59,224 nt of DNA from Gammaproteobacteria bacterium (lineage in GTDB: Bacteria > Pseudomonadota > Gammaproteobacteria > JAADHS01), in assembly GCA_013151745.1 (NCBI GenBank), contig JAADHS010000233.1, positions 1 to 59,224 on the forward strand, given 5' to 3'. The position numbers and the translations under genes were made by a program. The notes below the pieces were generated by a model that did no database searches, was not told the DNA's origin, and was given only the letters and a program-made list of their open reading frames with translations. Shown piece after piece: positions 17,014 to 27,500 of the stretch (its first letter is position 1; the number at the start of each line of letters is the position of its first letter).

Positions 17014-18138
17014 ATGATTAAACGAAAATTAGTGACGGCTATTGCTTTAGCCGTAGGTAGTTCAGCTGCTTTCGCTGGCGGTAAAATAAACATTGATGAC
17101 ACCAAATGGGTTAGTGCCGGCGCGGGGATGCGTACCAGTTTGATTTCAGCAGAAGATGCTGCGCCTAGTGGCAGTGATCGTTCTACTGACTTTCAGGTAG
17201 AGAGTGTTCGTTTATATATCAATGGTCAAATTCATGAGAATGTAAGTTTTGAATTCAATACTGAGGCAAGTACTAATAACAATGGTACAACTACCGACGA
17301 CGTAGAAAGTCTTGTGGTTTTGGATGCGATAGCAAAGTTCACTTTTTCCGATATGTTCAACGTCTGGATGGGTCGTCACCTCCCGCCAAGTGATCGTTCC
17401 AACTTGAGTGGCCCTTATTATTTAAATGCCTGGTCATTTCCTATTGCTCAAAAGTATCCTAATAAAATTGCCGGACGGGATGATGGTGTCAGTGTTTGGG
17501 GTGATAGTGGCATGTTTAAATATCAAGTGGGTCTTTATGAAGGCGCTGAGAGACAATACGATCCCAATGGAACCATAGAGACACCCAACCAAAAAGATAA
17601 TACCTTATTAGCGAGTCGTTTTACGCTTAATTTATGGGACACCGAGCCGGGTTATTACAACGCCAGTACCTATTATGGTGCAAAAGATGTTCTCGCCTTT
17701 GGCTTTGTCTACCAATCGCAAGCAGATAGTCAAGGTACAGCCGATGATGCGGGTGATTTTACGGGAATGAGTTTAGATGCGTTGCTAGAAAAAAAGATGG
17801 CAGGCGGTGTTGTGACTGCGGAAGCGGCTTATTATAGTTATGACTATGACAATAAATCTGGTGATTCTGATGGCTACTTTGTTTTAGGCAGCTACTTGTT
17901 TGGCAACAAAATGGGGATAGGTCAACTCCAGCCTATGCTGCGCTACCAGAGTGTCGAGGTTGATGGCTTTGCTGGCGGATCAGGAACCGACACAGAACAG
18001 CTTGATGTTGGTATAAACTATATTATTGATGGCCACAATGCACGTATCTCTTTGGTCTATGAAGCAAACGAAGTCACTATAGGTAGTACTTCAACCGATA
18101 CGAATGCGATTAAATTCGGCGTTCAATTACAAATGTAA
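17014..18138 (+). CDS. Outer-membrane porin, probably for urea or short amides
   Basis: 374 aa: signal peptide ending SSAAFA (about 1-22), then a beta-barrel rich in alternating strands with Gly/Asn/Asp turns (RLYINGQIHENVSFEFNTEAS, FNVWMGRHLPPSDRS). GGGGAG precedes the ATG. It lies 45 bp upstream of urtA in the same direction. Porins with this position occur before urea and short-chain amide transport genes, so a role in urea entry is inferred from context, not from a specific motif. The final residue is Met rather than the usual Phe. Confidence 0.85.
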   Translation: MIKRKLVTAIALAVGSSAAFAGGKINIDDTKWVSAGAGMRTSLISAEDAAPSGSDRSTDFQVESVRLYINGQIHENVSFEFNTEASTNNNGTTTDDVESLVVLDAIAKFTFSDMFNVWMGRHLPPSDRSNLSGPYYLNAWSFPIAQKYPNKIAGRDDGVSVWGDSGMFKYQVGLYEGAERQYDPNGTIETPNQKDNTLLASRFTLNLWDTEPGYYNASTYYGAKDVLAFGFVYQSQADSQGTADDAGDFTGMSLDALLEKKMAGGVVTAEAAYYSYDYDNKSGDSDGYFVLGSYLFGNKMGIGQLQPMLRYQSVEVDGFAGGSGTDTEQLDVGINYIIDGHNARISLVYEANEVTIGSTSTDTNAIKFGVQLQM

Positions 18139-18183
18139 CGAGTACTTATTTTTATCGATAATAATTATTTGAGGTAAAAGAAC

Positions 18184-19482
18184 ATGTTTCTTAAAAAAAA
18201 GTTTCAATATACAGCGTTTGCTGCTAGTTTTGCTGTAGCATCATTTTGCATCAGTACGCCTACTTTTTCAGCAGAGACCATTAAAATTGGTATTTTACAC
18301 TCCTTGTCTGGCACGATGGCCATCAGTGAAACCACCTTGAAAGACACTATGTTGATGTTGATTGAAGGTCAAAATAAAAAAGGCGGGGTGTTAGGTAAAA
18401 AACTAGAAGCTGTCGTTGTGGATCCCGCGTCAAATTGGCCTCTATTTGCTGAAAAAACGCGAGAATTGATCGAAAAAGATAAAGTAGATGTCATCTTTGG
18501 CTGTTGGACATCAGTGTCACGTAAATCTGTTTTACCGGTTATTGAAGAGTTGAACGGTTTGTTGTTCTATCCTGTTCAATATGAAGGTGAAGAGTCCTCC
18601 AAAAATGTTTTTTATACCGGTGCGGCACCGAATCAACAGGCTATTCCTGCTGTAGACTATTTGATGGATGAGCTTGAGGTAGAACGTTGGGTGCTGGCGG
18701 GTACTGATTATGTCTATCCACGAACGACGAATAAAATTTTAGAATCTTATTTGAAAGCTAAAGGGGTCGCCGCTGCTGATATTATGATTAACTATACTCC
18801 TTTTGGTCACTCTGATTGGCAAAGTATCGTCTCTGATATCAAAAAATTTGGTTCTACGGGTAAAAAAACAGCAGTGGTTTCGACGATCAACGGTGATGCC
18901 AATGTCCCTTTTTATAAAGAGTTAGGTAACCAGGGGGTCTCTGCCGAAGATATTCCCGTTGTTGCATTCTCGGTAGGGGAAGAAGAGCTTTCAGGGATCG
19001 ATACCAAACCTTTGGTGGGTCATCTGGCCGCGTGGAATTACTTCATGAGTGTAGAGTCGGATGAAAACGAGGCTTTTATTGAAAAGTGGCAAGCTTTTAC
19101 CAAAGATAAAAAGCGTGTTTCTAACGACCCTATGGAAGCACACTATATTGGTTTTAATATGTGGGTAGACGCGGTTGAAAAAGCAGGCACGACCGCAACG
19201 GATGCAGTAGAAAAAGCGATGATTGGCCTTAAAACACCAAACTTAACCGGCGGCACTGCGGTCATGCATAAAAACCATCACCTGTCTAAACCTGTCTTAA
19301 TTGGTGAAATCCAAGAAGATGGCCAGTTTGAGGTGGTTTGGGAGACCGAAGGCACGGTTCCAGGCGACGCTTGGTCTGACCATTTAGCGGGTAGTAAAGA
19401 TATCATTGCTGATTGGACGGCGCCAATTAAATGCGGAAACTACAACACTAAAACGAAGAAGTGCTCCGGGCAAAATTTCTAA
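18184..19482 (+). CDS. urtA: Urea ABC transporter substrate-binding protein
   Basis: Periplasmic urea receptor, 432 aa. Signal peptide about 1-30 (ends TFSA), then the type I binding-protein fold with the family block IKIGILHSLSGTMAISE, FGCWTSVSRKSVLPV and LLFYPVQYEGEE. GAGG precedes the start. Its position, first in urtABCDE and after a porin, matches known urea uptake operons. A strong hairpin follows it, which probably keeps its mRNA more abundant than that of the membrane genes. Confidence 0.96.
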   Translation: MFLKKKFQYTAFAASFAVASFCISTPTFSAETIKIGILHSLSGTMAISETTLKDTMLMLIEGQNKKGGVLGKKLEAVVVDPASNWPLFAEKTRELIEKDKVDVIFGCWTSVSRKSVLPVIEELNGLLFYPVQYEGEESSKNVFYTGAAPNQQAIPAVDYLMDELEVERWVLAGTDYVYPRTTNKILESYLKAKGVAAADIMINYTPFGHSDWQSIVSDIKKFGSTGKKTAVVSTINGDANVPFYKELGNQGVSAEDIPVVAFSVGEEELSGIDTKPLVGHLAAWNYFMSVESDENEAFIEKWQAFTKDKKRVSNDPMEAHYIGFNMWVDAVEKAGTTATDAVEKAMIGLKTPNLTGGTAVMHKNHHLSKPVLIGEIQEDGQFEVVWETEGTVPGDAWSDHLAGSKDIIADWTAPIKCGNYNTKTKKCSGQNF

Positions 19483-19508
19483 GGAATTAGAAGCTGGTTC
19501 GAGAACAG

Positions 19509-19542
19509 ACTTTCCCACTGAACTTTATGGTGGGAAAGTTTT
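19509..19542 (+). terminator. Hairpin terminator or attenuator between urtA and urtB
   Basis: ACTTTCCCAC (19509-19518) pairs perfectly with GTGGGAAAGT (19530-19539) across an 11-nt loop, followed by TTTT. Partial termination here would give excess binding protein over permease, as in many ABC operons. It could also stabilise the 3' end of the urtA message. Confidence 0.7.
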
Positions 19543-19707
19543 AATAATCAAAATTAATGGGTTCTGTAAGTTCTCTACCTGCAAGTGACCACTGTTTTGA
19601 TCCAAAAAATAAAAGTCCCTGCTTCAAATCCCTGTGATAAGCTGATGGCGATAGCTGTTTTTTTATTATTTCAAATTGCCAATATTTTCTTAGGATGAAA
19701 TTGCACA

Positions 19708-21369
19708 ATGTTGCAAAATAGCGGCTCTTCTTTTAAATTGATCTCTATCGCTATATTGACTGTTATTCTTGCTTTGTTCCTCTTGCCGCTCCCTATCGTT
19801 CAGGCTGCGCAGGACTCTGCTAAGCAATCGTCCTTCGAACAAATCGTTACATTACTTGCCCAAAAAAGTTTTAAGGAAAAAGCCAAAGCCTTAGATGCTT
19901 TGTCTCATGTTGACGATGAGCGTGTTGAGCGCATTCTGAATGCCATGTTGGAGAGTCGTTTATATTATTTGAAAAGCGATAAAACGGTTGTGTTTACTGA
20001 AAAAGTTGATGGCCTATACCAGCTGAACGCGGTATTGAATCAAGAATCTCTCGGTACCGTTAAAAAGAAAAAAATTAAAAAAATAAGCCTTAATAATAAA
20101 CTGCGGAAAAAAATTCGTCTCATTCTCGCTAAGATAAAACTGAGCCATCCCGATGCAGCGGTTCGTTATTCAGGGGTAAAAGAACTGCTTAAAAAAACGT
20201 CAGCCGAAACTTTATTTTTATTTCGTGAACTCAGAATACAAGAGAACGATGATGCGGTACTTGAGGCGATTGATACTGGTATTGCTTTGAGTGAGATTGA
20301 GAGCACTGATGTTAGCACTCAATTGGATGCGATTAAAGTTTTAGGTGAAAGCTTGCTGCCAGTGGCACGCGCCAAAGTAGCCGCCCTTGCTGTAGCGGCA
20401 GGCAACGCAGAAAATATTGATCTTAAAGTGCGTCAGGCTGCAGAAAAATCACTTAAAAAAATTGATGGTAGTTTAGAATTTTACGCTTTTATCGAAAAGC
20501 TATTTTTTGGTCTGAGCCTGGGTTCTGTGTTGTTGTTAGCTGCGATTGGTTTATCCATTACCTTTGGGGTGATGGGCGTGATCAATATGGCGCATGGTGA
20601 ACTGATCATGATCGGTGCTTATACCACGTATGTCATTCAACTATTAATGCCTAATAATATTGGCATGTCTGTTATTGTTGCCATTCCTGCCGCATTTATA
20701 GTTGCTGGCCTTGTTGGTATTGCCATTGAACGGGGGGTGATTCGTTTTCTCTACGGTCGCCCCTTAGAAACTTTGCTCGCGACCTTCGGCATTAGTTTAA
20801 TTCTACAACAGTTAGTTCGTTCTGTTTTTTCACCATTGAATCGTATTGTTGAAACGCCTGCATGGATGAGTGGCTCATGGGAAATCAACAGTGCGCTGGC
20901 AATAACCTATAACCGGCTTTATATCGTTATTTTTAGCTTGATGGTCTTTTTTGCGCTACTGGTTTTTCTTAAAAAGAGCGTTTTTGGTTTGCAGATGCGA
21001 GCCGTCACTCAAAATAGACAAATGGCTAAATCGATGGGTATACGCAGCACCTGGGTTGATGCGCTGACATTTGGTTTGGGGTCTGGCATTGCCGGGGTTG
21101 CCGGGGTTGCGCTGAGTCAATTGACTAATGTTGGACCTAATCTCGGTCAAGCCTATATCATCGACTCTTTTATGGTGGTGGTCTTTGGCGGGGTGGGCAA
21201 TCTTTGGGGTACTTTGGTTGGTGCTTTTTCGTTGGGTATCGTCAATAAATTTCTAGAGCCTTGGGCGGGTGCGGTATTGGCAAAAATTTTGGTTTTAGTC
21301 TTTATTATTTTATTCATACAAAGTAGACCTAAAGGACTGTTTCCGCAAAAAGGCCGAGCGGCGGAGTAG
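19708..21369 (+). CDS. urtB: Urea ABC transporter permease UrtB
   Basis: Inner-membrane permease of the LivH type, 553 aa. It has a signal-like N-terminal helix and then a periplasmic alpha-helical domain of about 230 residues (KAKALDALSHVDDERVE), which is usual in proteobacterial UrtB but absent in short cyanobacterial forms. The LivH core follows, with GLSITFGVMGVINMAHGELIM and FGGVGNLWGTLVGA. AGGA precedes the ATG. It ends 3 bp before urtC. Confidence 0.95.
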   Translation: MLQNSGSSFKLISIAILTVILALFLLPLPIVQAAQDSAKQSSFEQIVTLLAQKSFKEKAKALDALSHVDDERVERILNAMLESRLYYLKSDKTVVFTEKVDGLYQLNAVLNQESLGTVKKKKIKKISLNNKLRKKIRLILAKIKLSHPDAAVRYSGVKELLKKTSAETLFLFRELRIQENDDAVLEAIDTGIALSEIESTDVSTQLDAIKVLGESLLPVARAKVAALAVAAGNAENIDLKVRQAAEKSLKKIDGSLEFYAFIEKLFFGLSLGSVLLLAAIGLSITFGVMGVINMAHGELIMIGAYTTYVIQLLMPNNIGMSVIVAIPAAFIVAGLVGIAIERGVIRFLYGRPLETLLATFGISLILQQLVRSVFSPLNRIVETPAWMSGSWEINSALAITYNRLYIVIFSLMVFFALLVFLKKSVFGLQMRAVTQNRQMAKSMGIRSTWVDALTFGLGSGIAGVAGVALSQLTNVGPNLGQAYIIDSFMVVVFGGVGNLWGTLVGAFSLGIVNKFLEPWAGAVLAKILVLVFIILFIQSRPKGLFPQKGRAAE

Positions 21370-21372
21370 ACT

Positions 21373-22584
21373 ATGGCTAATAACAAAGTGACAGATCAAA
21401 AAAAAGCCTATCAAAGCAAAGTAATGATGTTGTTAAAATCTGACAAAGGCGGCAGCATACTCATCGCTTTTCTCTTAGCGTTGGCTGTGGTGGTGCCGGT
21501 TTGTAATTTGATGGTTCCTGAAAGCTCCGCATTGTATATGCCAACCTATATCGTTGTTTTGTTAGGTAAGTACCTCTGTTTTGCGCTATTAGCCTTAGCG
21601 CTTGATTTAGTTTGGGGTTATTGTGGCATTTTAAGTTTGGGTCATGCTGCTTTTTTTGCGCTGGGTGGCTATGCGATGGGAATGTATCTGATGCGCCAAG
21701 TGGGTGATAGAGGGGTTTATGGTAACCCTGAACTGCCCGATTTTATGGTTTTTTTAGACTGGCAAGCGCTTCCCTGGTACTGGTTTGGTTTTGATCAATT
21801 TTGGTTTGCAATGTTAATGGTTGTGGTTGTGCCAGGATTGTTGGCCTATGTATTTGGTTGGTTAGCATTTCGTTCCAGAGTGACCGGAGTTTATCTCTCT
21901 ATAATGACGCAAGCTTTAACGTATGCTTTATTGCTCGCTTTTTTCCGTAACGAAATGGGCTTTGGCGGCAATAACGGACTGACGGACTTTAAAGACATAT
22001 TGGGTTTTAATCTGCAAGAAGATCTAACGAGAGTCATGCTTTTTCTAGCAACAGTGGTTTGTTTGGTGCTCTCTTATTTGGCGTGTCGATATATAGTGCG
22101 ATCTAAAATGGGTCGCGTTGTCGTTGCGGTGAGGGATGCTGAGAGCCGGGTGCGTTTTTTGGGTTACCGGGTGGAACATTACAAACTATGGATTTTCACT
22201 TTTTCGGCCATGCTGGCGGGTATTGCTGGGGCACTCTATGTTCCTCAAGTTGGTATTATTAATCCTGGTGAGTTTTCACCGTTGAACTCTATCGAGTTGG
22301 TGGTTTGGGTCGCTTTGGGCGGTCGCGGTACTTTATACGGTGCGATTATAGGCGCGCTGGTAGTGAACTATGCGAAGACCTATTTTACCGGTGCCTTTCC
22401 TGAAGTATGGTTGTTTGCCTTGGGCGGCTTATTTGTGGTCGTGACCTTGCTGTTACCTAAAGGTATTATCGGTTTAATAGAAAAACAAAGTGGACGATTT
22501 TCAAAAAAAAGAAAAATAAAATCTAAAGATGAAGCGCTCCCAGCTAGTGAGAGTAAACAAGCGTTACAGAGGAATCAAACGTGA
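21373..22584 (+). CDS. urtC: Urea ABC transporter permease UrtC
   Basis: Second permease, LivM type, 403 aa, with about ten hydrophobic segments. Motifs: LDLVWGYCGILSLGHAAFFALGGYAMGMY and the cytoplasmic loop VRDAESRVRFLGY that contacts the ATPases. It has a charged C-terminal tail. Its stop overlaps the urtD start by 4 bp, so translation is probably coupled. Confidence 0.96.
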   Translation: MANNKVTDQKKAYQSKVMMLLKSDKGGSILIAFLLALAVVVPVCNLMVPESSALYMPTYIVVLLGKYLCFALLALALDLVWGYCGILSLGHAAFFALGGYAMGMYLMRQVGDRGVYGNPELPDFMVFLDWQALPWYWFGFDQFWFAMLMVVVVPGLLAYVFGWLAFRSRVTGVYLSIMTQALTYALLLAFFRNEMGFGGNNGLTDFKDILGFNLQEDLTRVMLFLATVVCLVLSYLACRYIVRSKMGRVVVAVRDAESRVRFLGYRVEHYKLWIFTFSAMLAGIAGALYVPQVGIINPGEFSPLNSIELVVWVALGGRGTLYGAIIGALVVNYAKTYFTGAFPEVWLFALGGLFVVVTLLLPKGIIGLIEKQSGRFSKKRKIKSKDEALPASESKQALQRNQT

Positions 22585-23420
22585 AAACCTTACAGCGTAT
22601 ACAGGAGGTCATGCGCCGCGACCGGGTGTTCGATTTTGTCGTAGCGAAAGACCCACTGGCCTCGCCGTTGCTGGATACCTCGCATGGCCCCATTCTTTAC
22701 CTTGAGGATGTTTCGGTCAGTTTTGATGGATTCAAAGCACTCAATAAGCTGACACTTTATATTGATGACGGTGAATTGAGGTGTATTATTGGCCCGAATG
22801 GTGCTGGCAAAACAACGATGATGGATGTGATTACCGGCAAGACTCGCCCTGATGAAGGTTCGGTTTATTTTGGTCAGCGGCTCAATCTGACTCGAATGTC
22901 AGAACCCGAAATTGCGCAAGCCGGAATAGGTAGAAAATTTCAAAAGCCAACGGTATTTGAAGCGCTAAGCTGTTTTGAAAATTTAGAACTGGCAATGGAC
23001 TTAGATAAACGTGTATGGCCGAGTTTAACGCAACGTCTCAACGGGGAGCAAAGCGATCGTATCGACGAGGTGTTACAAAAAATTGGCTTATTATCGCTCC
23101 GAGGAGACCCTGGAGAAAGGTTATCACATGGTCAAAAACAGTGGCTGGAAATCGGCATGTTATTGATGCAAAACCCTCGTCTACTTTTGGTTGATGAACC
23201 CGTTGCCGGCATGACTCACCAAGAGATGGATCAAACAGCAGAACTATTAACGTCGTTAGCAGGTCAGCACTCTGTCGTTGTGGTCGAGCATGATATGGAA
23301 TTTGTACGTAGCATTGCACGCAAAGTGACCGTATTACATGAAGGCAGTGTACTGGCAGAAGGAGATATGGATACCGTGGCAAATGATCAAAAGGTTATTG
23401 AGGTTTATTTAGGTGAATAG
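22581..23420 (+). CDS. urtD: Urea ABC transporter ATPase UrtD
   Basis: LivG-type ATPase, 279 aa with an N-terminal extension of about 35 residues before the domain. Walker A GPNGAGKTT (about 73), signature LSHGQKQWLEIGMLL, Walker B LLLVDEPVAGMT and switch His in VVVEHDMEF. SHGQ replaces SGGQ, which is usual for this subfamily. It pairs with UrtE, which starts 6 bp later. Confidence 0.96.
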   Translation: MKTLQRIQEVMRRDRVFDFVVAKDPLASPLLDTSHGPILYLEDVSVSFDGFKALNKLTLYIDDGELRCIIGPNGAGKTTMMDVITGKTRPDEGSVYFGQRLNLTRMSEPEIAQAGIGRKFQKPTVFEALSCFENLELAMDLDKRVWPSLTQRLNGEQSDRIDEVLQKIGLLSLRGDPGERLSHGQKQWLEIGMLLMQNPRLLLVDEPVAGMTHQEMDQTAELLTSLAGQHSVVVVEHDMEFVRSIARKVTVLHEGSVLAEGDMDTVANDQKVIEVYLGE

Positions 23421-23426
23421 CTCGGT

Positions 23427-24122
23427 ATGCTAGAGATAAAACAACTCAATCAATTTTATGGTCAGAGCCATACTTTATGGGATATCTCTTTAGAGATTAA
23501 AGAAGGGGCCTGTCTCTGTTTAATGGGGCGTAATGGCGTGGGTAAAACCACTCTATTAAAAACCATTATGGGTCTGTTAGCTGTTAAGTCTGGATCTCTA
23601 ATTTTTGAAGGTAGAGATATCACTAATACTGCGCCAGAAAAAAGAGCACCTATGGGTATAGGCTATGTACCACAAGGGCGAGATATATTTTCTCAGCTCA
23701 CCGTTGAAGAGAACCTGAGAGTGGGCTTGCCCGTGCGTAAGGATAAAGCAAAACAGATTCCTGAATTTATATTCGAACTGTTTCCTGTCTTAAAACAGAT
23801 GATGTATCGTCGTGGTGGTGATCTATCCGGCGGTCAACAACAGCAGTTGGCTATCGGCAGAGCCTTGGTGATCGACCCTAAAATTATTCTTCTTGATGAG
23901 CCGACTGAAGGTATTCAGCCCAATATAGTCAGTGAAATTGGTGACATCATTATCCGTTTAAATGAAGAGTTGGGTTTGACTGTCGTCTTGGTAGAGCAAA
24001 AATTACCTTTCGCCAGGCGGGTAGGGCGTGAATTTGTAATTTTAGATCGAGGCCGAATCGTTTCAACCGGTGCAGTGGCGGAGTTGAGTGATCAAATTGT
24101 CTCAGACTATCTTACGGTTTAG
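23427..24122 (+). CDS. urtE: Urea ABC transporter ATPase UrtE
   Basis: LivF-type ATPase, 231 aa: Walker A GRNGVGKTTLLKT (about 34), IGYVPQGRDIFSQLTVEENL, signature LSGGQQQQLAIGRAL, Walker B IILLDEPTEGIQP, switch His replaced by Gln in VVLVEQKLPFA. The Gln at the switch position is common in LivF/UrtE proteins. Last gene of the operon; a transposase remnant follows. Confidence 0.96.
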   Translation: MLEIKQLNQFYGQSHTLWDISLEIKEGACLCLMGRNGVGKTTLLKTIMGLLAVKSGSLIFEGRDITNTAPEKRAPMGIGYVPQGRDIFSQLTVEENLRVGLPVRKDKAKQIPEFIFELFPVLKQMMYRRGGDLSGGQQQQLAIGRALVIDPKIILLDEPTEGIQPNIVSEIGDIIIRLNEELGLTVVLVEQKLPFARRVGREFVILDRGRIVSTGAVAELSDQIVSDYLTV

Positions 24123-24178
24123 GGCTGTAGTCGCTCAGATTTGACAATGACTCGTTTTTTTTTAGCGTGCCTGTTAGT

Positions 24179-24535
24179 TTAGGTTTGAGCTAAACTCTTT
24201 TCCGCCCAAATCGATTTATTATCAAGTGATGTCTCCATTGGCGTTCGCCCACAGTACATCTTACCTTGATAAGTTTGCTTATTATTATATACCCGTAGCG
24301 ATTAAGATTTAGGTGTGATTGCACGCCCTCTTAATTCCCTGGCTACGTTGAAACTCCTCGCAATAGCCAGCTACACCTTGTCATTTCGCCTTGCCAGGAA
24401 ATGAATAGGACGCACACTCAACACCTAAATCTCAAGCGCTATGGGTATAGTATTTCATCCGTTCGTCCAGGTCTTTTTGTAATTCCTTCCTTGTTGAGTA
24501 AAATTTTTTCCTGAATGTGAGCTGATAACGCATTC
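24179..24535 (-). pseudogene. IS481-type transposase C-terminal remnant split by a palindromic element
   Basis: On the minus strand the text TFRKKFYSTRKELQKDLDER then MKY runs up to a palindromic repeat (24288-24449). It resumes after it with NNKQTYQGKMYCGRTPMETS and ends SIWAEKSLAQT, stop at 24179-24181. Joined, this matches the conserved end of IS481-like integrases (YNxxRTHQGKxCxGRTPxET). Everything upstream is lost, and an in-frame stop sits near 24535. The RND gene ends only 12 bp away. Confidence 0.75.
24288..24449 (-). repeat. TATACCCG palindromic element, complete copy (162 bp)
   Basis: The ends are TATACCCGTAGCG and, on the other strand, TATACCCATAGCG; arms of about 30 bp include ATTTAGGTGT. 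The interior (GCAATAGCCAGCTACACCTTG) is the reverse complement of that of the copy at 31222, so this copy is inverted relative to it. It interrupts a transposase remnant. The flanks suggest insertion at a TA dinucleotide (remnant text AAATA before, TAATAATAAG after). Confidence 0.85.
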
Positions 24536-24547
24536 AGAATTGTTTTG

Positions 24548-27500
24548 TTAAAAATTTCTCTTATTATTTTCGTTTTTAAGGTTTATCCACGCTTTTATCT
24601 GTTCCATTATTGCTAACATTGCAGGAATGACGATCAGCACCAGTACAGTAGAAAAGGCGAGTCCGAAGGTGATGGACGTGGCCATGGGTATCAGAAATTG
24701 TGCTTGTACTGACGTTTCGAAGAGTAATGGCGTTAAGCCCGCTATGGTTGTCAATGACGTGAGTAATACCGCTCGTAAGCGGCTACGCGAGGCTTCAAGT
24801 ATGGCGTCCATGGGTCGGTGGCCTGCTGCGATTAGTTTTTGATGAAAGTCTAAAAGAATAATAGAATCGTTGACGACAATGCCCGATAGACCGATGATGC
24901 CAAATATAGAGAGTAAGGTAAACTCTATATCCATGACAAGATGGCCAATAATGGCACCAATGAGGCCAAAGGGGATGGCCATTAAAATGACCAAAGGTCT
25001 CAAGTAGGATGACGAAACCCAGGCTAAAATAATATAAATCATAATGAGAGCAAAGAAGGCGCCGCGTTTCATATCCGCCATTGTTTCCGCCTGATCTGCA
25101 GCGCGGCCTTCCAGGGAATAACTGAGATTATATTGTTCTATGAGTTCAGGAATAAATTCATTTTCCAAGTTGGCCAGGATGCGGTTTGCATTATTGAGCT
25201 TGCGATTGACGTTGGCCGAAATACGGACACTTAATTTGTTGTCGAGATGACGTAGCGCGGCGAACCCTTGTTTGCTTTTAAAGGTGACGATGCTATCCAG
25301 AGGGATACTTTCCCCGCCAGGTAAAATATAGTACAGGTCGCTCAAGGTCGCGAGCTGGTTACGTTCGGCGGCACTGAGCATGACCAGTACATCAACTTCG
25401 TCGTTACCCTCCTGGAAACGTTGTACTCTGGCACCTTCAAATGCATCGCGTAGTTGTTGCCCTGCTTGTTGAATGCTAATGCCTAATGATTGTCCCAGGG
25501 GGGTTAATGCATAGACCAACTGTTCCTGGCCCCAAGGTAAATCATCTTCAATGGCAGAGACCCCAGGAAAGGTCGCCAGTTTGGTGTTAAGTTTGATTGC
25601 GGCTTGTTTTAGCTGGTGCGCATCGGCTCCGGAAAGTTGAATGTCGATATCTTGTCCCGGTGGCCCACCTGCTCGCTGAGTGACAACAAACATTTCTATG
25701 CCAGGGGGTTGTTCAATATGGGATTGCCAGGTTTCGATGAATTCGCTATTACTGACGTCGCGGCTGTCGGGAGAGGTGAGTTCGACGATGAGAGAGCCGT
25801 ATTGTTCGCCCGTGCGTCGTCCGGATGCATTAGCGCTGCTGCTTTCGCCGAGTCGAAATACGGCAGTGTTAACCAGTTTTTCATCATAAAATTGTTCGGT
25901 TTCCGTTAATGCCTGGTCGACATGTTCAAAAAATGTTTGCACACGATCCTTGGGTGTTCCGGCGGTAAAGCTGGCATTAGCCAGGAGTATAGTACTGTCT
26001 ACGCCAGGGAAAAAAGTGAAGCTAATACGACCGCCAGCAACCAGACCAATGCTAGCGATGAGTAATGCCAGTGCGGCTGCGACGGTCGAAAAACGGTATT
26101 TGAGGGCAAAGGCAACAAAACGTTTGAATTGATGATCCCTAAAATAATTAAAATAGCGATCGAAGCGACCCTCTGGGATTTTATTTCCCTTGAGTTTATT
26201 TAGAGCGCTGCGGGTATGGTGAGGGAGTACCCACATGCATTCAATAAAAGAAGCAATGACCACACAAATAACGACTAAGGGAATATGAAAAAGAATTTGT
26301 CCTATCGGGCCGCTGACTAACATGAGTGGAAAAAAGGCAGCAATGGTGGTTAATGATGAGGCTAATACAGGGAAGTACATGCGATGTGCTCCCTTAATTG
26401 CTGCATCGCTGGCCGGGTCACCCGCTTCAAAATTGGCTTGCGCATTTTCAGCGACGACAATAGCATCATCGACAATAATACCCAGCGCCATGATCATGCC
26501 AAATAGGCTGATCATGTTAATACTGCCTCCAGCGATATAGAGCAAACCCAAGGTGGCCATGAACGAGACGGGAATACCCCAGGTGACCCAAAAAGCAATA
26601 CGTCCATTTAAAAAGAGATAAACGATCAGTGTGACCAGTATTAAGCCTCCTATACCGTTGGTTAGCAGCAGCATCACGCGCTCTTTAATGAGAGACCATT
26701 GCTGATCATAGAGTTCAATACTCATTGTGTCAGGCAGTGTAGGACGGCGTTCTGCAAACCAATTTTCGAGAATTTTAGCTGATTCGAATGAGTCTGAATT
26801 TTCGGTGCGTCTTAAGATCAGCTCAACGGCGGGACGTTGATCTTTGAATACGTGAACTTCATTGCGTTTGGCGCGACGTTCAATCGTTGCAATGTCTCCC
26901 AGAGTCAAATAATTACCTTGGTCGTTGGCCAGAACAGGGAGGTTGGCAAATTCGTCGATTTTATGTTTTTGTTCAAGCCCTCTAAGCTGTCGGGCAACGT
27001 CGTCCTGGCCAACCAGGCCCGCAGGCATATCTTTGCTTTGCTGACGTATTTTTTCGGCGATATCATCCAGACTCAAGCCCAATGATTTTAATTGGGATCC
27101 CGGTATTTCTATGGCTATTTCTTCATCTGGAAGACCGGCGATATCAATTTTGGCGATGCCCCGGTCGAGTAATTCGTCTTTAATGTCGTAGGCGAGTTGT
27201 CTGATTTCGGGCAGGGTGGCATTGCCGGAGATCACCATTCGGGCAATCAGTTCATAATTGACAATACGGGCAACTTCAGGATCTTCAGCATCAACGGGAA
27301 GATTGCGGACTTTAGCGATACGTTCATTTATTTCATCCAAAGCGGTGCCCATATCGGAGTTTTCTATAAACTCCAGTGTGATAGAGGACATGCCAAGTAC
27401 GGATGTAGAGCTGATTTTTTTAAGGTGTTCCAGCGTAACCAGCTCTTGTTCCAGAGGTTTGGTGATTGCAATTTCAACATCTTCAGCACTGGCACCACTC

